64,000 nucleotides of DNA. Source: Shewanella acanthi. GTDB lineage: Bacteria; Pseudomonadota; Gammaproteobacteria; Enterobacterales; Shewanellaceae. The stretch covers positions 930,001 through 994,000 of the forward strand of contig NZ_CP080413.1 in NCBI RefSeq assembly GCF_019457475.1. The letters are read 5' to 3'. A program made the translations under genes and the position numbers. Positions 49,847 through 60,163 of this stretch are shown here, piece by piece (the first letter of the stretch is position 1; every line of letters starts with the position of its first letter). The notes beneath the pieces are model-generated. The model saw only the letters and a list, made by a program, of their open reading frames with translations, searched no databases and was not told where the DNA came from.

Positions 49847-50767
49847 ATGAGTCTGAAAATTAGAACTGCTGTTGTTGCAGTGCTGGCAGGAGCAAGCTTG
49901 ATGTTGGCTGGTTGTGCGACCACTGGCTCTCCCTTGGACAACCGCAATGATGTTGAAGGTAAATTGGTGATAGCACCAGTGATGCCCGACTACAAAGTGG
50001 AAGTCACGCTTGCCAAACTCAACGAGATTCTATCGGCGGTTGAACTGACCAATGAGCAGAGAGCCCGCTTCCATTACGACCGAGGTGTTATCTACGATAG
50101 TGTAGGTTTACGACTAATGGCGCGTATTGATTTCATGCAGGCGTTAAAATTGCAACCCGATTTAGCCGATGCCTATAATTTCTTAGGTATTTATTTTACT
50201 CAAGAAGGTGAGTACGACAGTGCTTATGAGGCCTTTGATGGGGTGTTAGAACTGTCACCCAATTATGATTACGCCTATTTAAATCGCGGTATTGCCCTTT
50301 ATTATGGTGGACGCACCGATCTGGCTGTGAAAGATATGCAGGCGTTTTATGCCGGTGATAACAAAGACGGATACCGTGCGCTGTGGCTTTATCTTATCCA
50401 GGCAAAGGACAATGCTGAAGAAGCTAAGAGTCAGCTAACACTGCACCATAAAACGCTTGAAGCCGATGCTTGGTCAACTGTAATTGTGGATTATTATCTC
50501 GGCACAAAAAGTCGTGATGATGTATTTGCAGCGGCCAAGTTAGGCCTGACCCATCCCAAAGAATATGCAGAAAGATTATGTGAAGCGTATTTTTATCTTG
50601 GCAAAATGGCGGTCACTAATAAGCAGTTTCAGGATGCCGCTAATTACTTCCGCTTAGCACTTGCGACGAATATCTATGATTTTGTCGAGCACAGATATGC
50701 TCGAGTTGAATTAGCTAAAGTCAAAGATTTGATTGAACAATCCCAAGTCGCAAAATCAAGCAACTAA
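49847..50767 (+). CDS. nlpI: TPR lipoprotein NlpI
   Basis: 306-residue outer-membrane lipoprotein that acts as an adaptor for peptidoglycan hydrolases and the Prc protease. Lipobox LAGC at about residue 24, then TPR repeats: RARFHYDRGVIYDSVGL, DAYNFLGIYFTQEGEYDSA, YAYLNRGIALYYGGR, and further C-terminal ones. Located between pnp and the next gene, as in E. coli. Confidence 0.95.
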   Translation: MSLKIRTAVVAVLAGASLMLAGCATTGSPLDNRNDVEGKLVIAPVMPDYKVEVTLAKLNEILSAVELTNEQRARFHYDRGVIYDSVGLRLMARIDFMQALKLQPDLADAYNFLGIYFTQEGEYDSAYEAFDGVLELSPNYDYAYLNRGIALYYGGRTDLAVKDMQAFYAGDNKDGYRALWLYLIQAKDNAEEAKSQLTLHHKTLEADAWSTVIVDYYLGTKSRDDVFAAAKLGLTHPKEYAERLCEAYFYLGKMAVTNKQFQDAANYFRLALATNIYDFVEHRYARVELAKVKDLIEQSQVAKSSN

Positions 50768-50833
50768 AACTAAGTTAAGGTTAATCCAGTCCGAGCGTTG
50801 CATCTTGGGCTTTACCTAGCCAATTCCACACTG

Positions 50834-50858
50834 AGGCGCTATAATTTGCGCCTTTTTT
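50834..50858 (+). terminator. terminator after nlpI, close to prfC
   Basis: Stem AGGCGC / GCGCCT with loop TATAATTT, then six T. It ends 24 bases before the prfC start, and its loop spells a perfect -10 hexamer. Confidence 0.8.
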
Positions 50859-50882
50859 AGCGATACGAGCACATAGGTTCAC

Positions 50883-52463
50883 ATGTCAGGCAATAAAGTA
50901 GAGGTCGATAAACGTCGCACATTTGCGATTATTTCGCATCCCGACGCGGGTAAAACCACCATTACCGAAAAAGTACTGTTATTCGGAAACGCATTGCAAA
51001 AGGCGGGAACCGTTAAGGGTAAAAAATCGGGTCAACACGCTAAGTCTGACTGGATGGAAATGGAAAAAGACCGTGGTATTTCGATCACGACCTCTGTTAT
51101 GCAATTTCCCTATGGCAATGCTCTGGTAAACCTGCTCGACACTCCTGGTCACGAAGATTTTTCTGAAGATACCTACCGTACGCTGACCGCCGTAGACTCT
51201 TGTCTGATGGTGATTGACTCTGCAAAGGGTGTTGAAGACCGTACCATCAAATTAATGGAAGTAACCCGTCTGCGTGATACGCCGATCGTGACTTTCATGA
51301 ACAAACTCGACCGCGATATTCGCGACCCAATCGAGTTGATGGATGAAGTTGAAGACGTACTCAATATTGCCTGTGCGCCGATTACTTGGCCGATTGGCTG
51401 CGGTAAAGAGTTCAAGGGCGTTTACCACATTCTGCGTGACGAAGTAGTGCTCTACCAAAGCGGTATGGGACACACCATTCAAGAGCGTCGCGTGATTGAA
51501 GGCATCGATAATCCAGAGCTGGATAAAGCGATTGGTAGCTATGCTGACGATCTACGTGAAGAAATGGAATTGGTGCGTGGCGCATCGAATGAATTCGACC
51601 ATGAGGCCTTCCTAAAAGGTGAACTAACGCCGGTATTCTTCGGTACGGCATTAGGTAACTTTGGTGTCGATCATATCCTTGACGGTATTGTTGAGTGGGC
51701 ACCAAAACCTCAGGCTCGTGAGAGTGATGCTCGTGTGGTATTGCCTGAAGAAGAAAAATTCACTGGTTTTGTGTTCAAAATCCAAGCGAACATGGATCCC
51801 AAACACCGTGACCGCGTTGCCTTTATGCGTGTTTGTTCAGGCCGCTATGAGCAGGGCATGAAGATGCACCATGTGCGTATCGGTAAAGATGTGAACGTGA
51901 GCGATGCTTTAACCTTTATGGCGGGTGACCGTGAACGCGCCGAAGTTGCGTACCCGGGCGATATCATTGGATTGCATAACCATGGCACCATTCGTATTGG
52001 TGACACCTTTACTCAGGGTGAAAAATTCCGCTTCACTGGCGTGCCAAACTTTGCGCCTGAAATGTTCCGCCGAATTCGTCTGCGCGATCCGCTTAAGCAA
52101 AAACAATTGCTTAAGGGCTTAGTACAGTTATCAGAAGAAGGTGCGGTGCAGGTGTTCCGTCCGCTGGATTCGAACGATTTAATCGTGGGCGCCGTAGGGG
52201 TACTGCAGTTTGAAGTAGTCGTTGGCCGCTTGAAGAGTGAATATAACGTTGAAGCGATTTACGAAGGTATTAGCGTTTCAACCGCTCGTTGGGTTTACTG
52301 TAAAGATGAGCGTAAGCTTGAGGAGTTCCGCCGTAAGTGCAGTGCTAACTTGGCACTCGATGGTGGTGACAACTTAACCTATATTGCGCCGACCATGGTT
52401 AACCTGAATCTTTCGATGGAAAGATACCCAGATATCCAGTTCGCGAAGACCCGCGAGCACTAA
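50883..52463 (+). CDS. prfC: peptide chain release factor 3
   Basis: 526-residue GTPase that removes RF1 and RF2 from the ribosome after termination. G1 [13 protein letters not shown]2 region RGISITTS, G3 [12 protein letters not shown] and G4 NKLDR are all present; domains II and III follow. Length and motifs fit RF3 rather than EF-G or LepA. Own terminator downstream. Confidence 0.98.
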   Translation: MSGNKVEVDKRRTFAIISHPDAGKTTITEKVLLFGNALQKAGTVKGKKSGQHAKSDWMEMEKDRGISITTSVMQFPYGNALVNLLDTPGHEDFSEDTYRTLTAVDSCLMVIDSAKGVEDRTIKLMEVTRLRDTPIVTFMNKLDRDIRDPIELMDEVEDVLNIACAPITWPIGCGKEFKGVYHILRDEVVLYQSGMGHTIQERRVIEGIDNPELDKAIGSYADDLREEMELVRGASNEFDHEAFLKGELTPVFFGTALGNFGVDHILDGIVEWAPKPQARESDARVVLPEEEKFTGFVFKIQANMDPKHRDRVAFMRVCSGRYEQGMKMHHVRIGKDVNVSDALTFMAGDRERAEVAYPGDIIGLHNHGTIRIGDTFTQGEKFRFTGVPNFAPEMFRRIRLRDPLKQKQLLKGLVQLSEEGAVQVFRPLDSNDLIVGAVGVLQFEVVVGRLKSEYNVEAIYEGISVSTARWVYCKDERKLEEFRRKCSANLALDGGDNLTYIAPTMVNLNLSMERYPDIQFAKTREH

Positions 52464-52504
52464 TCAAATCTCGGTTTATCCTAGAGAATTTGATGACTAG
52501 AATA

Positions 52505-52530
52505 AAAGGCGGTGTGATACCGCCTTTTTT
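52505..52530 (+). terminator. terminator after prfC
   Basis: AAAGGCGGT / ACCGCCTTT stem with a five-base loop and T-run. Confidence 0.92.
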
Positions 52531-52559
52531 GTATCTGCTGAAACACGTTAGGGGACAAT

Positions 52560-52766
52560 ATGCTCAACTGGATAACCCGTAGTTGGGGAGCTTATAATCG
52601 CTGGTGTGACAAGATGGGACTGACGCCCGAAAATCGGCGCTGCTGTATGCCAAGGTTAGAAGATCCACCTCTGGCTTCTAAGGTATCAAAGCTAAGTTTT
52701 ACCAATGCTGAACATTCTCCTCGCGTTTTATCCAATGACACTAAAGGCGAGGCCAATAAAAACTAG
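52560..52766 (+). CDS. small DUF5363-like protein
   Basis: 68 residues. The first 35 carry the pattern WCDKMGLTPENRRCCMPR that I associate with the DUF5363 family, small proteins placed before TatD-type hydrolases in Vibrio and relatives. A strong AGGGG site precedes the ATG. Two adjacent cysteines plus one upstream could bind metal, but no function is known. The C-terminal half is polar and probably unstructured. It lies 21 bases before the hydrolase start. Confidence 0.7.
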   Translation: MLNWITRSWGAYNRWCDKMGLTPENRRCCMPRLEDPPLASKVSKLSFTNAEHSPRVLSNDTKGEANKN

Positions 52767-52787
52767 CGATTGAAAAAGGGAATCAAG

Positions 52788-53552
52788 ATGCTAGATACCC
52801 ACGCCCATATCGATTTTCCTGAATTTGATGCCGACCGTGATCAAGTCGTTGAACGTATGCAGCAGGTAGGCATTACAAATCTGATTATACCAGGCGTTTC
52901 CCCTGCACATTGGGCCAAGCAACTTGCAGTTGCCGCACAATACCAACATTACTTTGCCCTAGGAATTCATCCTTGGTTCATCCCCAAGGAGTGTAAAAAA
53001 GCATTAACCGATTTACGTGAACAGGTTGAACTTGCTAAAGGAAATCATCGTTTTGTCGCGATTGGCGAATGCGGGCTTGATAAACGCCATAGTGAAAACT
53101 GGGATAGACAAGTTGCTGTTTTCGAATCGCAACTCATTCTTGCTAAAGAAGTTAACTTACCGGTAATTGTCCACAGTGTTAAAGCCCACACTGAAATCAT
53201 TGCATTGTTGAAGCGCCACAATTTATCGCGCGGTGGCGTTATTCATGCTTTTTCTGGTAGTCCAGAAACTGCTCAAGAATACCTTAAACTCGGTTTTAAG
53301 CTCGGTATTGGTGGACTCATCATGAATCCTAATGCCAAAAAGCTACTTAAAACCATTGCTGAACTCCCCCTGAACAGTTTCCTACTTGAGACTGATTCTC
53401 CCTCCATGACCCCAATTAATGTTGCCGAAACCCGCAATCAGCCCGCGAATGCTGTGCTTTTTTTAGACAAAATGGCGACTTTGCAAAAAAAATCTAGTGT
53501 TCTAATATCAGAACACTTGGTCTTGAATGCGGTGCAACTGTTTAACCTTTAA
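52788..53552 (+). CDS. TatD-family metal-dependent hydrolase (YjjV-like)
   Basis: 254-residue TIM-barrel metalloenzyme of the TatD DNase group. Metal ligands are visible in DTHAHIDF (HXH), AIGECGLDKR, VIVHSVKAH, GVIHAFSG and LLETDSPSM. The ATG at 52788 has AAGGGA at suitable spacing; a TTG six codons earlier is unlikely. Resembles E. coli YjjV, which also lies in a deo-linked region. The true substrate (DNA ends or another phosphoester) is not known from sequence. Confidence 0.9.
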   Translation: MLDTHAHIDFPEFDADRDQVVERMQQVGITNLIIPGVSPAHWAKQLAVAAQYQHYFALGIHPWFIPKECKKALTDLREQVELAKGNHRFVAIGECGLDKRHSENWDRQVAVFESQLILAKEVNLPVIVHSVKAHTEIIALLKRHNLSRGGVIHAFSGSPETAQEYLKLGFKLGIGGLIMNPNAKKLLKTIAELPLNSFLLETDSPSMTPINVAETRNQPANAVLFLDKMATLQKKSSVLISEHLVLNAVQLFNL

Positions 53553-53592
53553 ATACTTAGCGTTAAACAGGTGTATGTCGCAATAGCATTTT

Positions 53593-53604
53593 ACACTAAG
53601 GTGT
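53593..53604. repeat. small palindrome in the nupC upstream region
   Basis: ACAC-TAAG-GTGT, 127 bases before nupC. A second, TGTTAACA, occurs nearer the gene. Possible regulator sites; no regulator assigned. Confidence 0.35.
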
Positions 53605-53730
53605 TGAAATTAATCTCTAAAATTTTGATCGAAACGACGATTTTCAACTATTCATCGGGTATAATTTGACTCGGAAATAGGTTGATTAACAACAAAACAA
53701 AAAAGTGTTAACAATATAGGGTGATGGTTG

Positions 53731-54990
53731 ATGAATATATTGATGAGCTTAGTAGGGGTGGTCGTCCTACTTGGGATAGGTTTCCTCCTATCTAATAACA
53801 AGAAAGCAATTAGTGTCCGTACAGTGGGTGGCGCTTTAGCAATTCAAGCTGCCTTCGGTGGTTTTGTACTGTGGGTTCCAGTAGGTAAAGACATTCTGAA
53901 AAGCGTGTCTGATGCCGTATCAAGTGTAATTGGCTATGCCCAAAACGGTATTGGCTTTCTATTTGGTGATCTGGCCAACTTCAAACTGGGCTTTATCTTC
54001 GCGGTAAACGTTCTTCCAGTTATCGTGTTCTTCTCGTCTCTGATTGCAGTGCTTTACTACTTAGGCGTAATGCAGTGGATTATCCGTATCATAGGTGGTG
54101 GTCTGCAAAAAGCCCTAGGTACTAGCCGTACTGAGTCTATGTCTGCTACTGCAAACATCTTCGTAGGTCAAACAGAAGCGCCATTAGTGGTTCGTCCGTT
54201 CATTCCAACTATGACTCAATCAGAACTGTTTGCGATCATGGTAGGTGGTCTTGCCTCTATTGCTGGTTCTGTACTGGCTGGTTACGCGCAGATGGGTGTA
54301 CCTATCGAATACTTAGTTGCGGCATCTTTCATGGCGGCACCAGGTGGTCTGTTAATGGCCAAGCTGATGCACCCAGAAACTGACGTTGCTAAAAACGATA
54401 TGGAAGAGTTACCAGAAGATCCTGATAAGCCAGCTAACGTATTAGACGCTGCAGCAGCGGGTGCTTCATCTGGTATGCATTTAGCACTAAACGTAGGTGC
54501 AATGCTGTTAGCTTTCGTTGGTTTAATCGCCATGATCAACGGCATCATTGGTGGTGTAGGTGGCTGGTTCGGTGTTGAAGGTTTAACCCTTGAACTGATC
54601 CTGGGCTACATCTTCATGCCTTTAGCATTCTTAATCGGTGTACCTTGGAACGAAGCGCTGGTAGCGGGTTCTTTCATCGGTCAAAAAATCGTCGTTAACG
54701 AATTTGTTGCTTACCTGAACTTTGCTCCATACCTGAAAGACATCGCCGATGGCGGTATGGTGGTTGCTGAAACTGGTCTGGCAATGAGCGACAGAACTAA
54801 AGCGATTATTTCGTTCGCACTGTGTGGTTTCGCAAACTTATCGTCTATTGCGATTCTGCTGGGTGGTTTAGGTGCTATGGCGCCAAACCGTCGCCATGAC
54901 TTAGCTAAATTAGGTATCCGTGCCGTTATTGCCGGCTCTTTAGCTAATTTAATGAGCGCAACAATTGCAGGCCTGTTCTTAGCTATCTAA
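53731..54990 (+). CDS. nupC: NupC-family concentrative nucleoside transporter
   Basis: 419-residue inner-membrane symporter with about ten hydrophobic segments. CNT-family motifs include GQTEAPLVVRPFI, the nucleoside-binding loop IAGSVLAGYAQMGV and GVPWNEALVAGSF. The gate region KIVVNEFVAYLNF is intact. ATG chosen at 53731 with AGGG nine bases upstream; a TTG one codon earlier is possible. Followed by the outer-membrane nucleoside channel and the deo genes, so the whole segment is a nucleoside uptake and degradation module. Confidence 0.95.
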   Translation: MNILMSLVGVVVLLGIGFLLSNNKKAISVRTVGGALAIQAAFGGFVLWVPVGKDILKSVSDAVSSVIGYAQNGIGFLFGDLANFKLGFIFAVNVLPVIVFFSSLIAVLYYLGVMQWIIRIIGGGLQKALGTSRTESMSATANIFVGQTEAPLVVRPFIPTMTQSELFAIMVGGLASIAGSVLAGYAQMGVPIEYLVAASFMAAPGGLLMAKLMHPETDVAKNDMEELPEDPDKPANVLDAAAAGASSGMHLALNVGAMLLAFVGLIAMINGIIGGVGGWFGVEGLTLELILGYIFMPLAFLIGVPWNEALVAGSFIGQKIVVNEFVAYLNFAPYLKDIADGGMVVAETGLAMSDRTKAIISFALCGFANLSSIAILLGGLGAMAPNRRHDLAKLGIRAVIAGSLANLMSATIAGLFLAI

Positions 54991-55003
54991 GACTGACAAG
55001 CAA

Positions 55004-55052
55004 GGGGAATATTCCCCGCCAATGAGGTCCCGACTCAGCAGGGGCGGGGCCT
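55004..55052. repeat. tandem GC-rich palindromes after nupC
   Basis: GGGGAATATTCCCC at 55004-55017, then a hairpin AGGTCCCG / CGGGGCCT (one G-T pair) within 55025-55052. Neither has a T-run, so these look like 3'-end stabilising or pause structures rather than a standard terminator. Confidence 0.5.
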
Positions 55053-55286
55053 AAGTTAACTCAACTATTGTTTCCAGCAATACGCTTCACTGTGATTGCA
55101 TCATTTAAATTACAACTAAACTTTAATGATGGTGCTTTCCTGTTAGCACTGGATGCGCGATTAACTGATGTAATCGCTTTTCCAAGTTATGATTTTGTTC
55201 ATATAAATGAATTTAGTGTTTTCATTTTTGCCTTAAATTATTGAGAAAATTTTTTATCGCGTTAGAATGCGGACACAATAAAGAAC
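55053..55286. other. upstream region of the Tsx-like channel gene
   Basis: About 230 bases without a gene, strongly AT-rich in the second half. TATGA-TTTTGT-TCATA at 55188-55203 is a symmetrical site resembling a degenerate CRP box (TGTGA-N6-TCACA). Catabolite control would suit a nucleoside porin, but the match is weak. Confidence 0.35.
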
Positions 55287-55304
55287 GCTACCCTAGATGG
55301 TAGC
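55287..55304 (+). repeat. hairpin just upstream of the Tsx-like gene
   Basis: GCTACC-CTAGAT-GGTAGC, a perfect six-base stem 24 bases before the chosen start. In the mRNA leader it could protect the 5' end or affect ribosome access. Confidence 0.5.
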
Positions 55305-55328
55305 AACAATAAAAAAATGGGGTTGATG

Positions 55329-56168
55329 ATGAAAAACGTAAAATCTTATGCTTTAGCTGCAACTGCTATCGCTGCAATGTCTGGCAATGCGTTCGCTGCA
55401 GATCGTACCGATCTCCACGGCACTGATTATAAGTGGATGCAATTCAACGCCATGTACTCAATTGGTGAAAAGCCAGATAACCCAGCTTCTGGTGACCAGC
55501 ATAACTACTTAGAAATGGAGTTCGGTGGCCGTTCTGGTGTTTTCGATCTCTATGGTTATGTTGACGTATTCAACTTAGCTAACGAAAACACTAAAGATGG
55601 TGACAAGAACCCAGGTTCTGGCACGAGCAAACTATTCATGAAGTTTGCTCCACGTGTTTCTATCGATGCATTAACTGGCAAAGATTTATCTTTCGGTCCA
55701 GTTCAAGAAGTTTACTTCTCTACTTTGTTCAACTGGGACGGTTTGAACGGTGAAGGCGTTAACTCTACTTTCTGGGGTGTGGGCGCTGACGTAAACGTAC
55801 CTTGGTTAGGCAAAACGGGCATGAACCTTTACGGTTACTACGACATGAACGCTAAAGAGTGGAATGGTTACCAATTCTCTGCAAACTGGTTCAAGCCTTT
55901 CTACTTCTTCGACAACAAGAGCTTCCTGTCATTCCAAGGTTACTTAGATTGGCAGTTCGGTGCAGATGCGACTGATGACCTGTTTGTTCCAAAGACATCA
56001 AACGGCGGTAACATCTTCTTCGGTCTATACTGGCACTCTGACCGCTACGCTCTGGGTTACGGCCTGAAAGGCTTCAAAGACGTTTATCTGTTAGAAGATA
56101 AAGGCGGTATCGTTGGTTTAGAATCAACAGGTTGGTCACACTACCTGTCTGCTACTTATAAGTTCTAA
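55329..56168 (+). CDS. tsx: Tsx/OmpK-family outer-membrane nucleoside channel
   Basis: 279 residues with a signal peptide ending AFA-ADRTDLHG and a beta-rich body of alternating aromatic strands ending in TYKF, the terminal phenylalanine typical of outer-membrane barrels. Family signatures are YKWMQFNAMYSIGE, FGGRSGVFDLYGYVD and YWHSDRYALGYGLKGF. I start at 55329, where TGGGG gives proper spacing; ATGs at 55317 and 55326 are in frame. Between nupC and deoC, so nucleoside uptake is the most likely role, although OmpK relatives also occur. Confidence 0.88.
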   Translation: MKNVKSYALAATAIAAMSGNAFAADRTDLHGTDYKWMQFNAMYSIGEKPDNPASGDQHNYLEMEFGGRSGVFDLYGYVDVFNLANENTKDGDKNPGSGTSKLFMKFAPRVSIDALTGKDLSFGPVQEVYFSTLFNWDGLNGEGVNSTFWGVGADVNVPWLGKTGMNLYGYYDMNAKEWNGYQFSANWFKPFYFFDNKSFLSFQGYLDWQFGADATDDLFVPKTSNGGNIFFGLYWHSDRYALGYGLKGFKDVYLLEDKGGIVGLESTGWSHYLSATYKF

Positions 56169-56187
56169 TTACTCGTTGTAGTTAAGT

Positions 56188-56217
56188 GGAGCCGCCAGTC
56201 GCGGCTCCCTATTTTTT
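56188..56217 (+). terminator. terminator after the Tsx-like gene
   Basis: GGAGCCGC-CAGTC-GCGGCTCC stem followed by CTATTTTTT. Confidence 0.9.
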
Positions 56218-56567
56218 GAGTTCAGGAATCTTTATCTAAATTCACCCGAACTTTGCGGTGCACTTATATAAAGGTTTATGTTTTTCTCGCGTTAAAACGG
56301 ATTTTTCGCGGAAAAGTAGGAACTAGAAGTTAACAGTATCCTCTTTCCGGTCTTCAAGGATTCAAGTCGTGGTCACTTTTAGTTAAGTGTCAGGATGTCT
56401 ATGCAAGGCATAGATTGGATTGAATACCTAGAATTTGTAATTTGCCCTACACAAGTTACTTGGCACCGCCCGAAGGCCCGGCCATATAAAAATAATCACA
56501 ATAATGCCACCTCTAAGCGCTGCAGTTAAGCGATTGAATTTATTTGTTTGTTTTTTGGAGAGCTATT
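56218..56567. promoter_or_regulatory. leader and control region of the deo operon
   Basis: 350 bases without a gene. Notable are CACTT-TTAGTT-AAGTG at 56374-56389 (possible operator), a hairpin TCTATGC-AAG-GCATAGA at 56398-56414, and TATAA-N6-TCACA at 56485-56500, a half-good CRP-like site. The deoC ribosome site TTGGAGAG lies at its end. Regulators such as DeoR, CytR or CRP cannot be assigned from these alone. Confidence 0.4.
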
Positions 56568-57338
56568 ATGACTGATTTAAAAAAGGCAGCACAACGCGCC
56601 ATCGAATTAATGGATTTAACCACATTAAATGATGACGATACCGATCAGAAAGTGATCGACCTATGCCACAAAGCAGTAACTCCCGCTGGCAATACCGCTG
56701 CCATCTGCATTTATCCCCGTTTTATTCCCATTGCTCGCAAAACCCTAGAAGAATTAGGGGCAGACGATGTTCAAATTGCTACCGTGACTAACTTCCCACA
56801 CGGTAATGATGATATCGCTATCGCGGTGTTAGAAACCCGTGCAGCGGTTGCATATGGCGCAGATGAAGTTGACGTAGTGTTCCCATACCGCGCCCTGATG
56901 GAAGGCAATGAAACAGTCGGTTTTGAGCTAGTCAAGGCCTGTAAAGAAGCCTGTGGCGATGTATTACTAAAAGTGATTATCGAGTCAGGTGTTCTAGCAG
57001 ACCCTGCTTTAATCCGCCGTGCATCTGAGCTGTCTATCGATGCGGGTGCTGACTTTATCAAGACGTCTACAGGTAAAGTGCCTGTTAACGCAACGATTGA
57101 AGCGGCTGAAATTATGCTGACTGTGATTAGCGAAAAGAACACCAAAGTGGGCTTTAAGCCAGCGGGTGGCGTACGTGATGCTGCTCAAGCCGCTGAGTTT
57201 TTAGGTGTTGCTGAGCGTATTTTGGGCGCCGATTGGGTTAGCCCTCGTACCTTCAGATTCGGTGCTTCAAGCCTACTAAACAGCCTGTTACACACCCTTG
57301 AACTGGCTGACGCGCCCAAACCTGCTCAAGGTTATTAA
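56568..57338 (+). CDS. deoC: deoxyribose-phosphate aldolase
   Basis: 256-residue TIM-barrel class I aldolase that splits 2-deoxyribose-5-phosphate into acetaldehyde and glyceraldehyde-3-phosphate. The Schiff-base lysine is in [14 protein letters not shown], and the second active lysine in [14 protein letters not shown] at 56568 with a good GGAGAG; eight in-frame codons upstream are excluded. First gene of deoC-deoA-deoB-deoD. Confidence 0.98.
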   Translation: MTDLKKAAQRAIELMDLTTLNDDDTDQKVIDLCHKAVTPAGNTAAICIYPRFIPIARKTLEELGADDVQIATVTNFPHGNDDIAIAVLETRAAVAYGADEVDVVFPYRALMEGNETVGFELVKACKEACGDVLLKVIIESGVLADPALIRRASELSIDAGADFIKTSTGKVPVNATIEAAEIMLTVISEKNTKVGFKPAGGVRDAAQAAEFLGVAERILGADWVSPRTFRFGASSLLNSLLHTLELADAPKPAQGY

Positions 57339-57508
57339 TCAGCAATTTTGTTGGTTATCGCTTAATGGCGTCAATTGATGCCATTAAGTTTGACTTAATT
57401 CTATTTGAAGCATCAACGCATTATTGGCATTAAATTTTATTCTGACTTTGATGGTTCATTTCAAAGATAAGTGCGGCCTGTTTAAGTGCTTATCTTGGAG
57501 GCAGTATC

Positions 57509-58840
57509 ATGTTTCTAGCTCAAGAAATTATTCGTAAGAAACGCAATGGGTTAGCCTTAACAACTGAAGAGATTCAGTTCTTTGTTAACGGTATCACCAC
57601 CCAGGCGGTTTCCGAAGGGCAAATTGCAGCCCTTGGGATGGCGGTATACTTCAATGACATGAATATGGACGAAAGGATTGCGTTGACCACAGCTATGCGC
57701 GATTCGGGTACAGTGCTCAATTGGGACGCGTTAAACCTTAATGGTCCGATTGTCGATAAGCACAGCACCGGTGGTGTGGGTGATGTAATCAGTCTGATGC
57801 TTGGCCCAATGATCGCCGCTTGCGGTGGTTATGTGCCGATGATTTCAGGCCGTGGCCTTGGCCATACCGGCGGCACACTTGATAAATTTGATGCGATTCC
57901 AGGTTATCAAACCGAGCCTTCGAGCGAACTCTTCCGTAAAGTCGTTAAAGAAGTGGGTGTTGCTATTATTGGTCAAACGGGGGATTTGGTGCCTGCCGAT
58001 AAGCGCTTCTATTCAATCCGTGACAATACTGCGACAGTCGAATCGATTTCCCTGATCACTGCCTCGATTCTTTCTAAAAAATTAGCCTGTAGCCTCGATG
58101 CCTTAGCGATGGATGTGAAGGTCGGTAGCGGCGCCTTTATGCCAACCTACGAAGCTTCCGAAGAATTAGCCCGTAGTATCGCCGCAGTGGCAAACGGTGC
58201 AGGCACTAAAACCACAGCATTACTGACCGACATGAACCAAGTGCTAGCATCTTGTGCGGGTAATGCAGTAGAAGTGAAAGAAGCCATCGACTTCCTAACG
58301 GGCGCTTACCGTAACCCTCGTTTATATGCAGTCACTATGGGGTTGTGCGCTGAGATGTTACTCCTTGGTGGTTTAGCGTCTGATGAAGCGCAGGCGCGTC
58401 AAAAGTTAAGCCATGTGCTGGATAACGGCCGCGCGGCAGAGATTTTTGCCAAGATGGTTGCAGGTCTCGGTGGCCCTATCGATTTTGTCGAAAACTACAC
58501 TAAATACTTACCAGAGTCGCAAATTATCCGTCCGGTGTTTGCCGATAAAGCGGGCTATGCCTTCAGCATGGATACTCGAGAGCTCGGGCTTGCTGTGGTG
58601 TCTTTAGGTGGTGGTCGCCGTAAACCCGGCGATTCACTCGACTACAGCGTGGGTCTGACCCAAGTTTGTGCCCTTGGCGATAAGATTGATAGTCATACGC
58701 CAATTGCGATGATCCATGCCCAATCCGAAACGGCCTTCGCAGAAGCAGAAAAAGCCGTTAAGAATGCGATTCACATCGGTGAAACCGCTCCAGAAAAAAC
58801 ACCTGAGATCTACGCTTATATCCGCGCGGCGGATCTTTAA
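57509..58840 (+). CDS. deoA: thymidine phosphorylase
   Basis: 443 residues. Phosphorolyses thymidine to thymine and deoxyribose-1-phosphate. Signatures [35 protein letters not shown] and [11 protein letters not shown] are intact. GGAGG precedes the ATG. A 170-base gap separates it from deoC; no terminator is visible there, so one transcript is plausible. Confidence 0.98.
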   Translation: MFLAQEIIRKKRNGLALTTEEIQFFVNGITTQAVSEGQIAALGMAVYFNDMNMDERIALTTAMRDSGTVLNWDALNLNGPIVDKHSTGGVGDVISLMLGPMIAACGGYVPMISGRGLGHTGGTLDKFDAIPGYQTEPSSELFRKVVKEVGVAIIGQTGDLVPADKRFYSIRDNTATVESISLITASILSKKLACSLDALAMDVKVGSGAFMPTYEASEELARSIAAVANGAGTKTTALLTDMNQVLASCAGNAVEVKEAIDFLTGAYRNPRLYAVTMGLCAEMLLLGGLASDEAQARQKLSHVLDNGRAAEIFAKMVAGLGGPIDFVENYTKYLPESQIIRPVFADKAGYAFSMDTRELGLAVVSLGGGRRKPGDSLDYSVGLTQVCALGDKIDSHTPIAMIHAQSETAFAEAEKAVKNAIHIGETAPEKTPEIYAYIRAADL

Positions 58841-58849
58841 GGATTTAGA

Positions 58850-60067
58850 ATGAAACGTACAGTAATTATGATGTTAGATTCCTTCGGCGTCGGTGCTGCG
58901 AGTGATGCTGCCAAGTTCGGGGATGTGGGTTCTGACACCTTTGGGCATATCGCCAAGGCATGTGCTGAAGGTAAGGCCGATATCGGCCGTGAAGGTCCGT
59001 TAAAGTTACCAAATTTGGCGCGTCTTGGGTTAGCCCATGCGGCAATGGAAAGCACGGGCGCCTTTGCGCCAGGTTTTAGCGATAACGTTGATTTAATGGG
59101 CGCCTATGGTTACGCCCAAGAGTTAAGCTCTGGCAAAGATACCCCAAGCGGTCACTGGGAAATGGCCGGAGTGCCTGTTTTGTTCGACTGGGGGTATTTC
59201 AGCGAACACCATAATTCTTTCCCTAAAGAACTGACTGACAAAATTTTAGCCCGTGCAGAACTTGATGGCTTTTTAGGTAACTGCCACGCATCTGGTACTA
59301 CAATTCTTGAGGAATTGGGTGAAGAACATATGCGTACCGGTCAGCCGATTTTCTACACATCAGCAGACTCGGTTTTCCAAATTGCCTGCCACGAAGGCAC
59401 TTTCGGTTTAGAGAATCTCTATCGTCTGTGTGAAATCGCCCGTGAAGAATTAGAGCCGTACAACATTGGTCGCGTGATTGCGCGCCCCTTCGACGGTACT
59501 AACGCCAGTGATTTTGCCCGTACCGGTAATCGTAAGGATTATTCACTTGAGCCACCAGCGAAGACGGTTCTGGATAAAATGAAAGAGGCCGGCGGTGAAG
59601 TGGTTAGCGTAGGTAAGATTGCCGATATTTACGCTTATTGCGGTATTACCAAAAAGGTGAAGGCAAACGGTTTAGCGGATTTATTCGACGCAACCCTAGA
59701 GGAAGTGAAAGCGGCGGGTGAGAACACTATCGTCTTCACTAACTTTGTGGATTTCGACTCCCACTATGGTCACCGTCGCGATGTCGCAGGTTATGCTAAA
59801 GGCCTTGAGTATTTCGATAGTCGTTTACCTGAAATCCTTGCGCTGCTCGATGAAGATGACCTGCTGATTTTAACCGCAGATCATGGCTGTGACCCAACGT
59901 GGGAAGGTACAGATCATACCCGTGAATACGTGCCAGTACTGGCCTACGGTGCCGGTCTTAAAGCCGGTTCGCTCGGTCGTCGTCATAGCTTTGCCGATAT
60001 CGGCCAGTCGATTGCGAGCTTCCATAAGCTTGAGCCAATGGAATACGGTGAATCGTTCATTCAATAA
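58850..60067 (+). CDS. deoB: phosphopentomutase
   Basis: 405-residue alkaline-phosphatase-superfamily enzyme converting (deoxy)ribose-1-phosphate to the 5-phosphate. Metal ligands appear in [35 protein letters not shown] and [18 protein letters not shown]. It starts nine bases after deoA. A small GGTGGCT / AGCCGCC hairpin lies between it and deoD at 60098-60116. Confidence 0.98.
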   Translation: MKRTVIMMLDSFGVGAASDAAKFGDVGSDTFGHIAKACAEGKADIGREGPLKLPNLARLGLAHAAMESTGAFAPGFSDNVDLMGAYGYAQELSSGKDTPSGHWEMAGVPVLFDWGYFSEHHNSFPKELTDKILARAELDGFLGNCHASGTTILEELGEEHMRTGQPIFYTSADSVFQIACHEGTFGLENLYRLCEIAREELEPYNIGRVIARPFDGTNASDFARTGNRKDYSLEPPAKTVLDKMKEAGGEVVSVGKIADIYAYCGITKKVKANGLADLFDATLEEVKAAGENTIVFTNFVDFDSHYGHRRDVAGYAKGLEYFDSRLPEILALLDEDDLLILTADHGCDPTWEGTDHTREYVPVLAYGAGLKAGSLGRRHSFADIGQSIASFHKLEPMEYGESFIQ

Positions 60068-60163
60068 CGGTAAGCCTTAAACAATGAATCTTGATTGGGT
60101 GGCTTTTTGAGCCGCCACTAAACTCAGACTTAAGTCTAGATAAAATTAAAAGGGGTTAATTCG

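Noticed and set aside
51412..51705. Minus-strand open frame of 97 codons within prfC
   Set aside because: Antisense shadow of a conserved GTPase gene; no domain or ribosome site.
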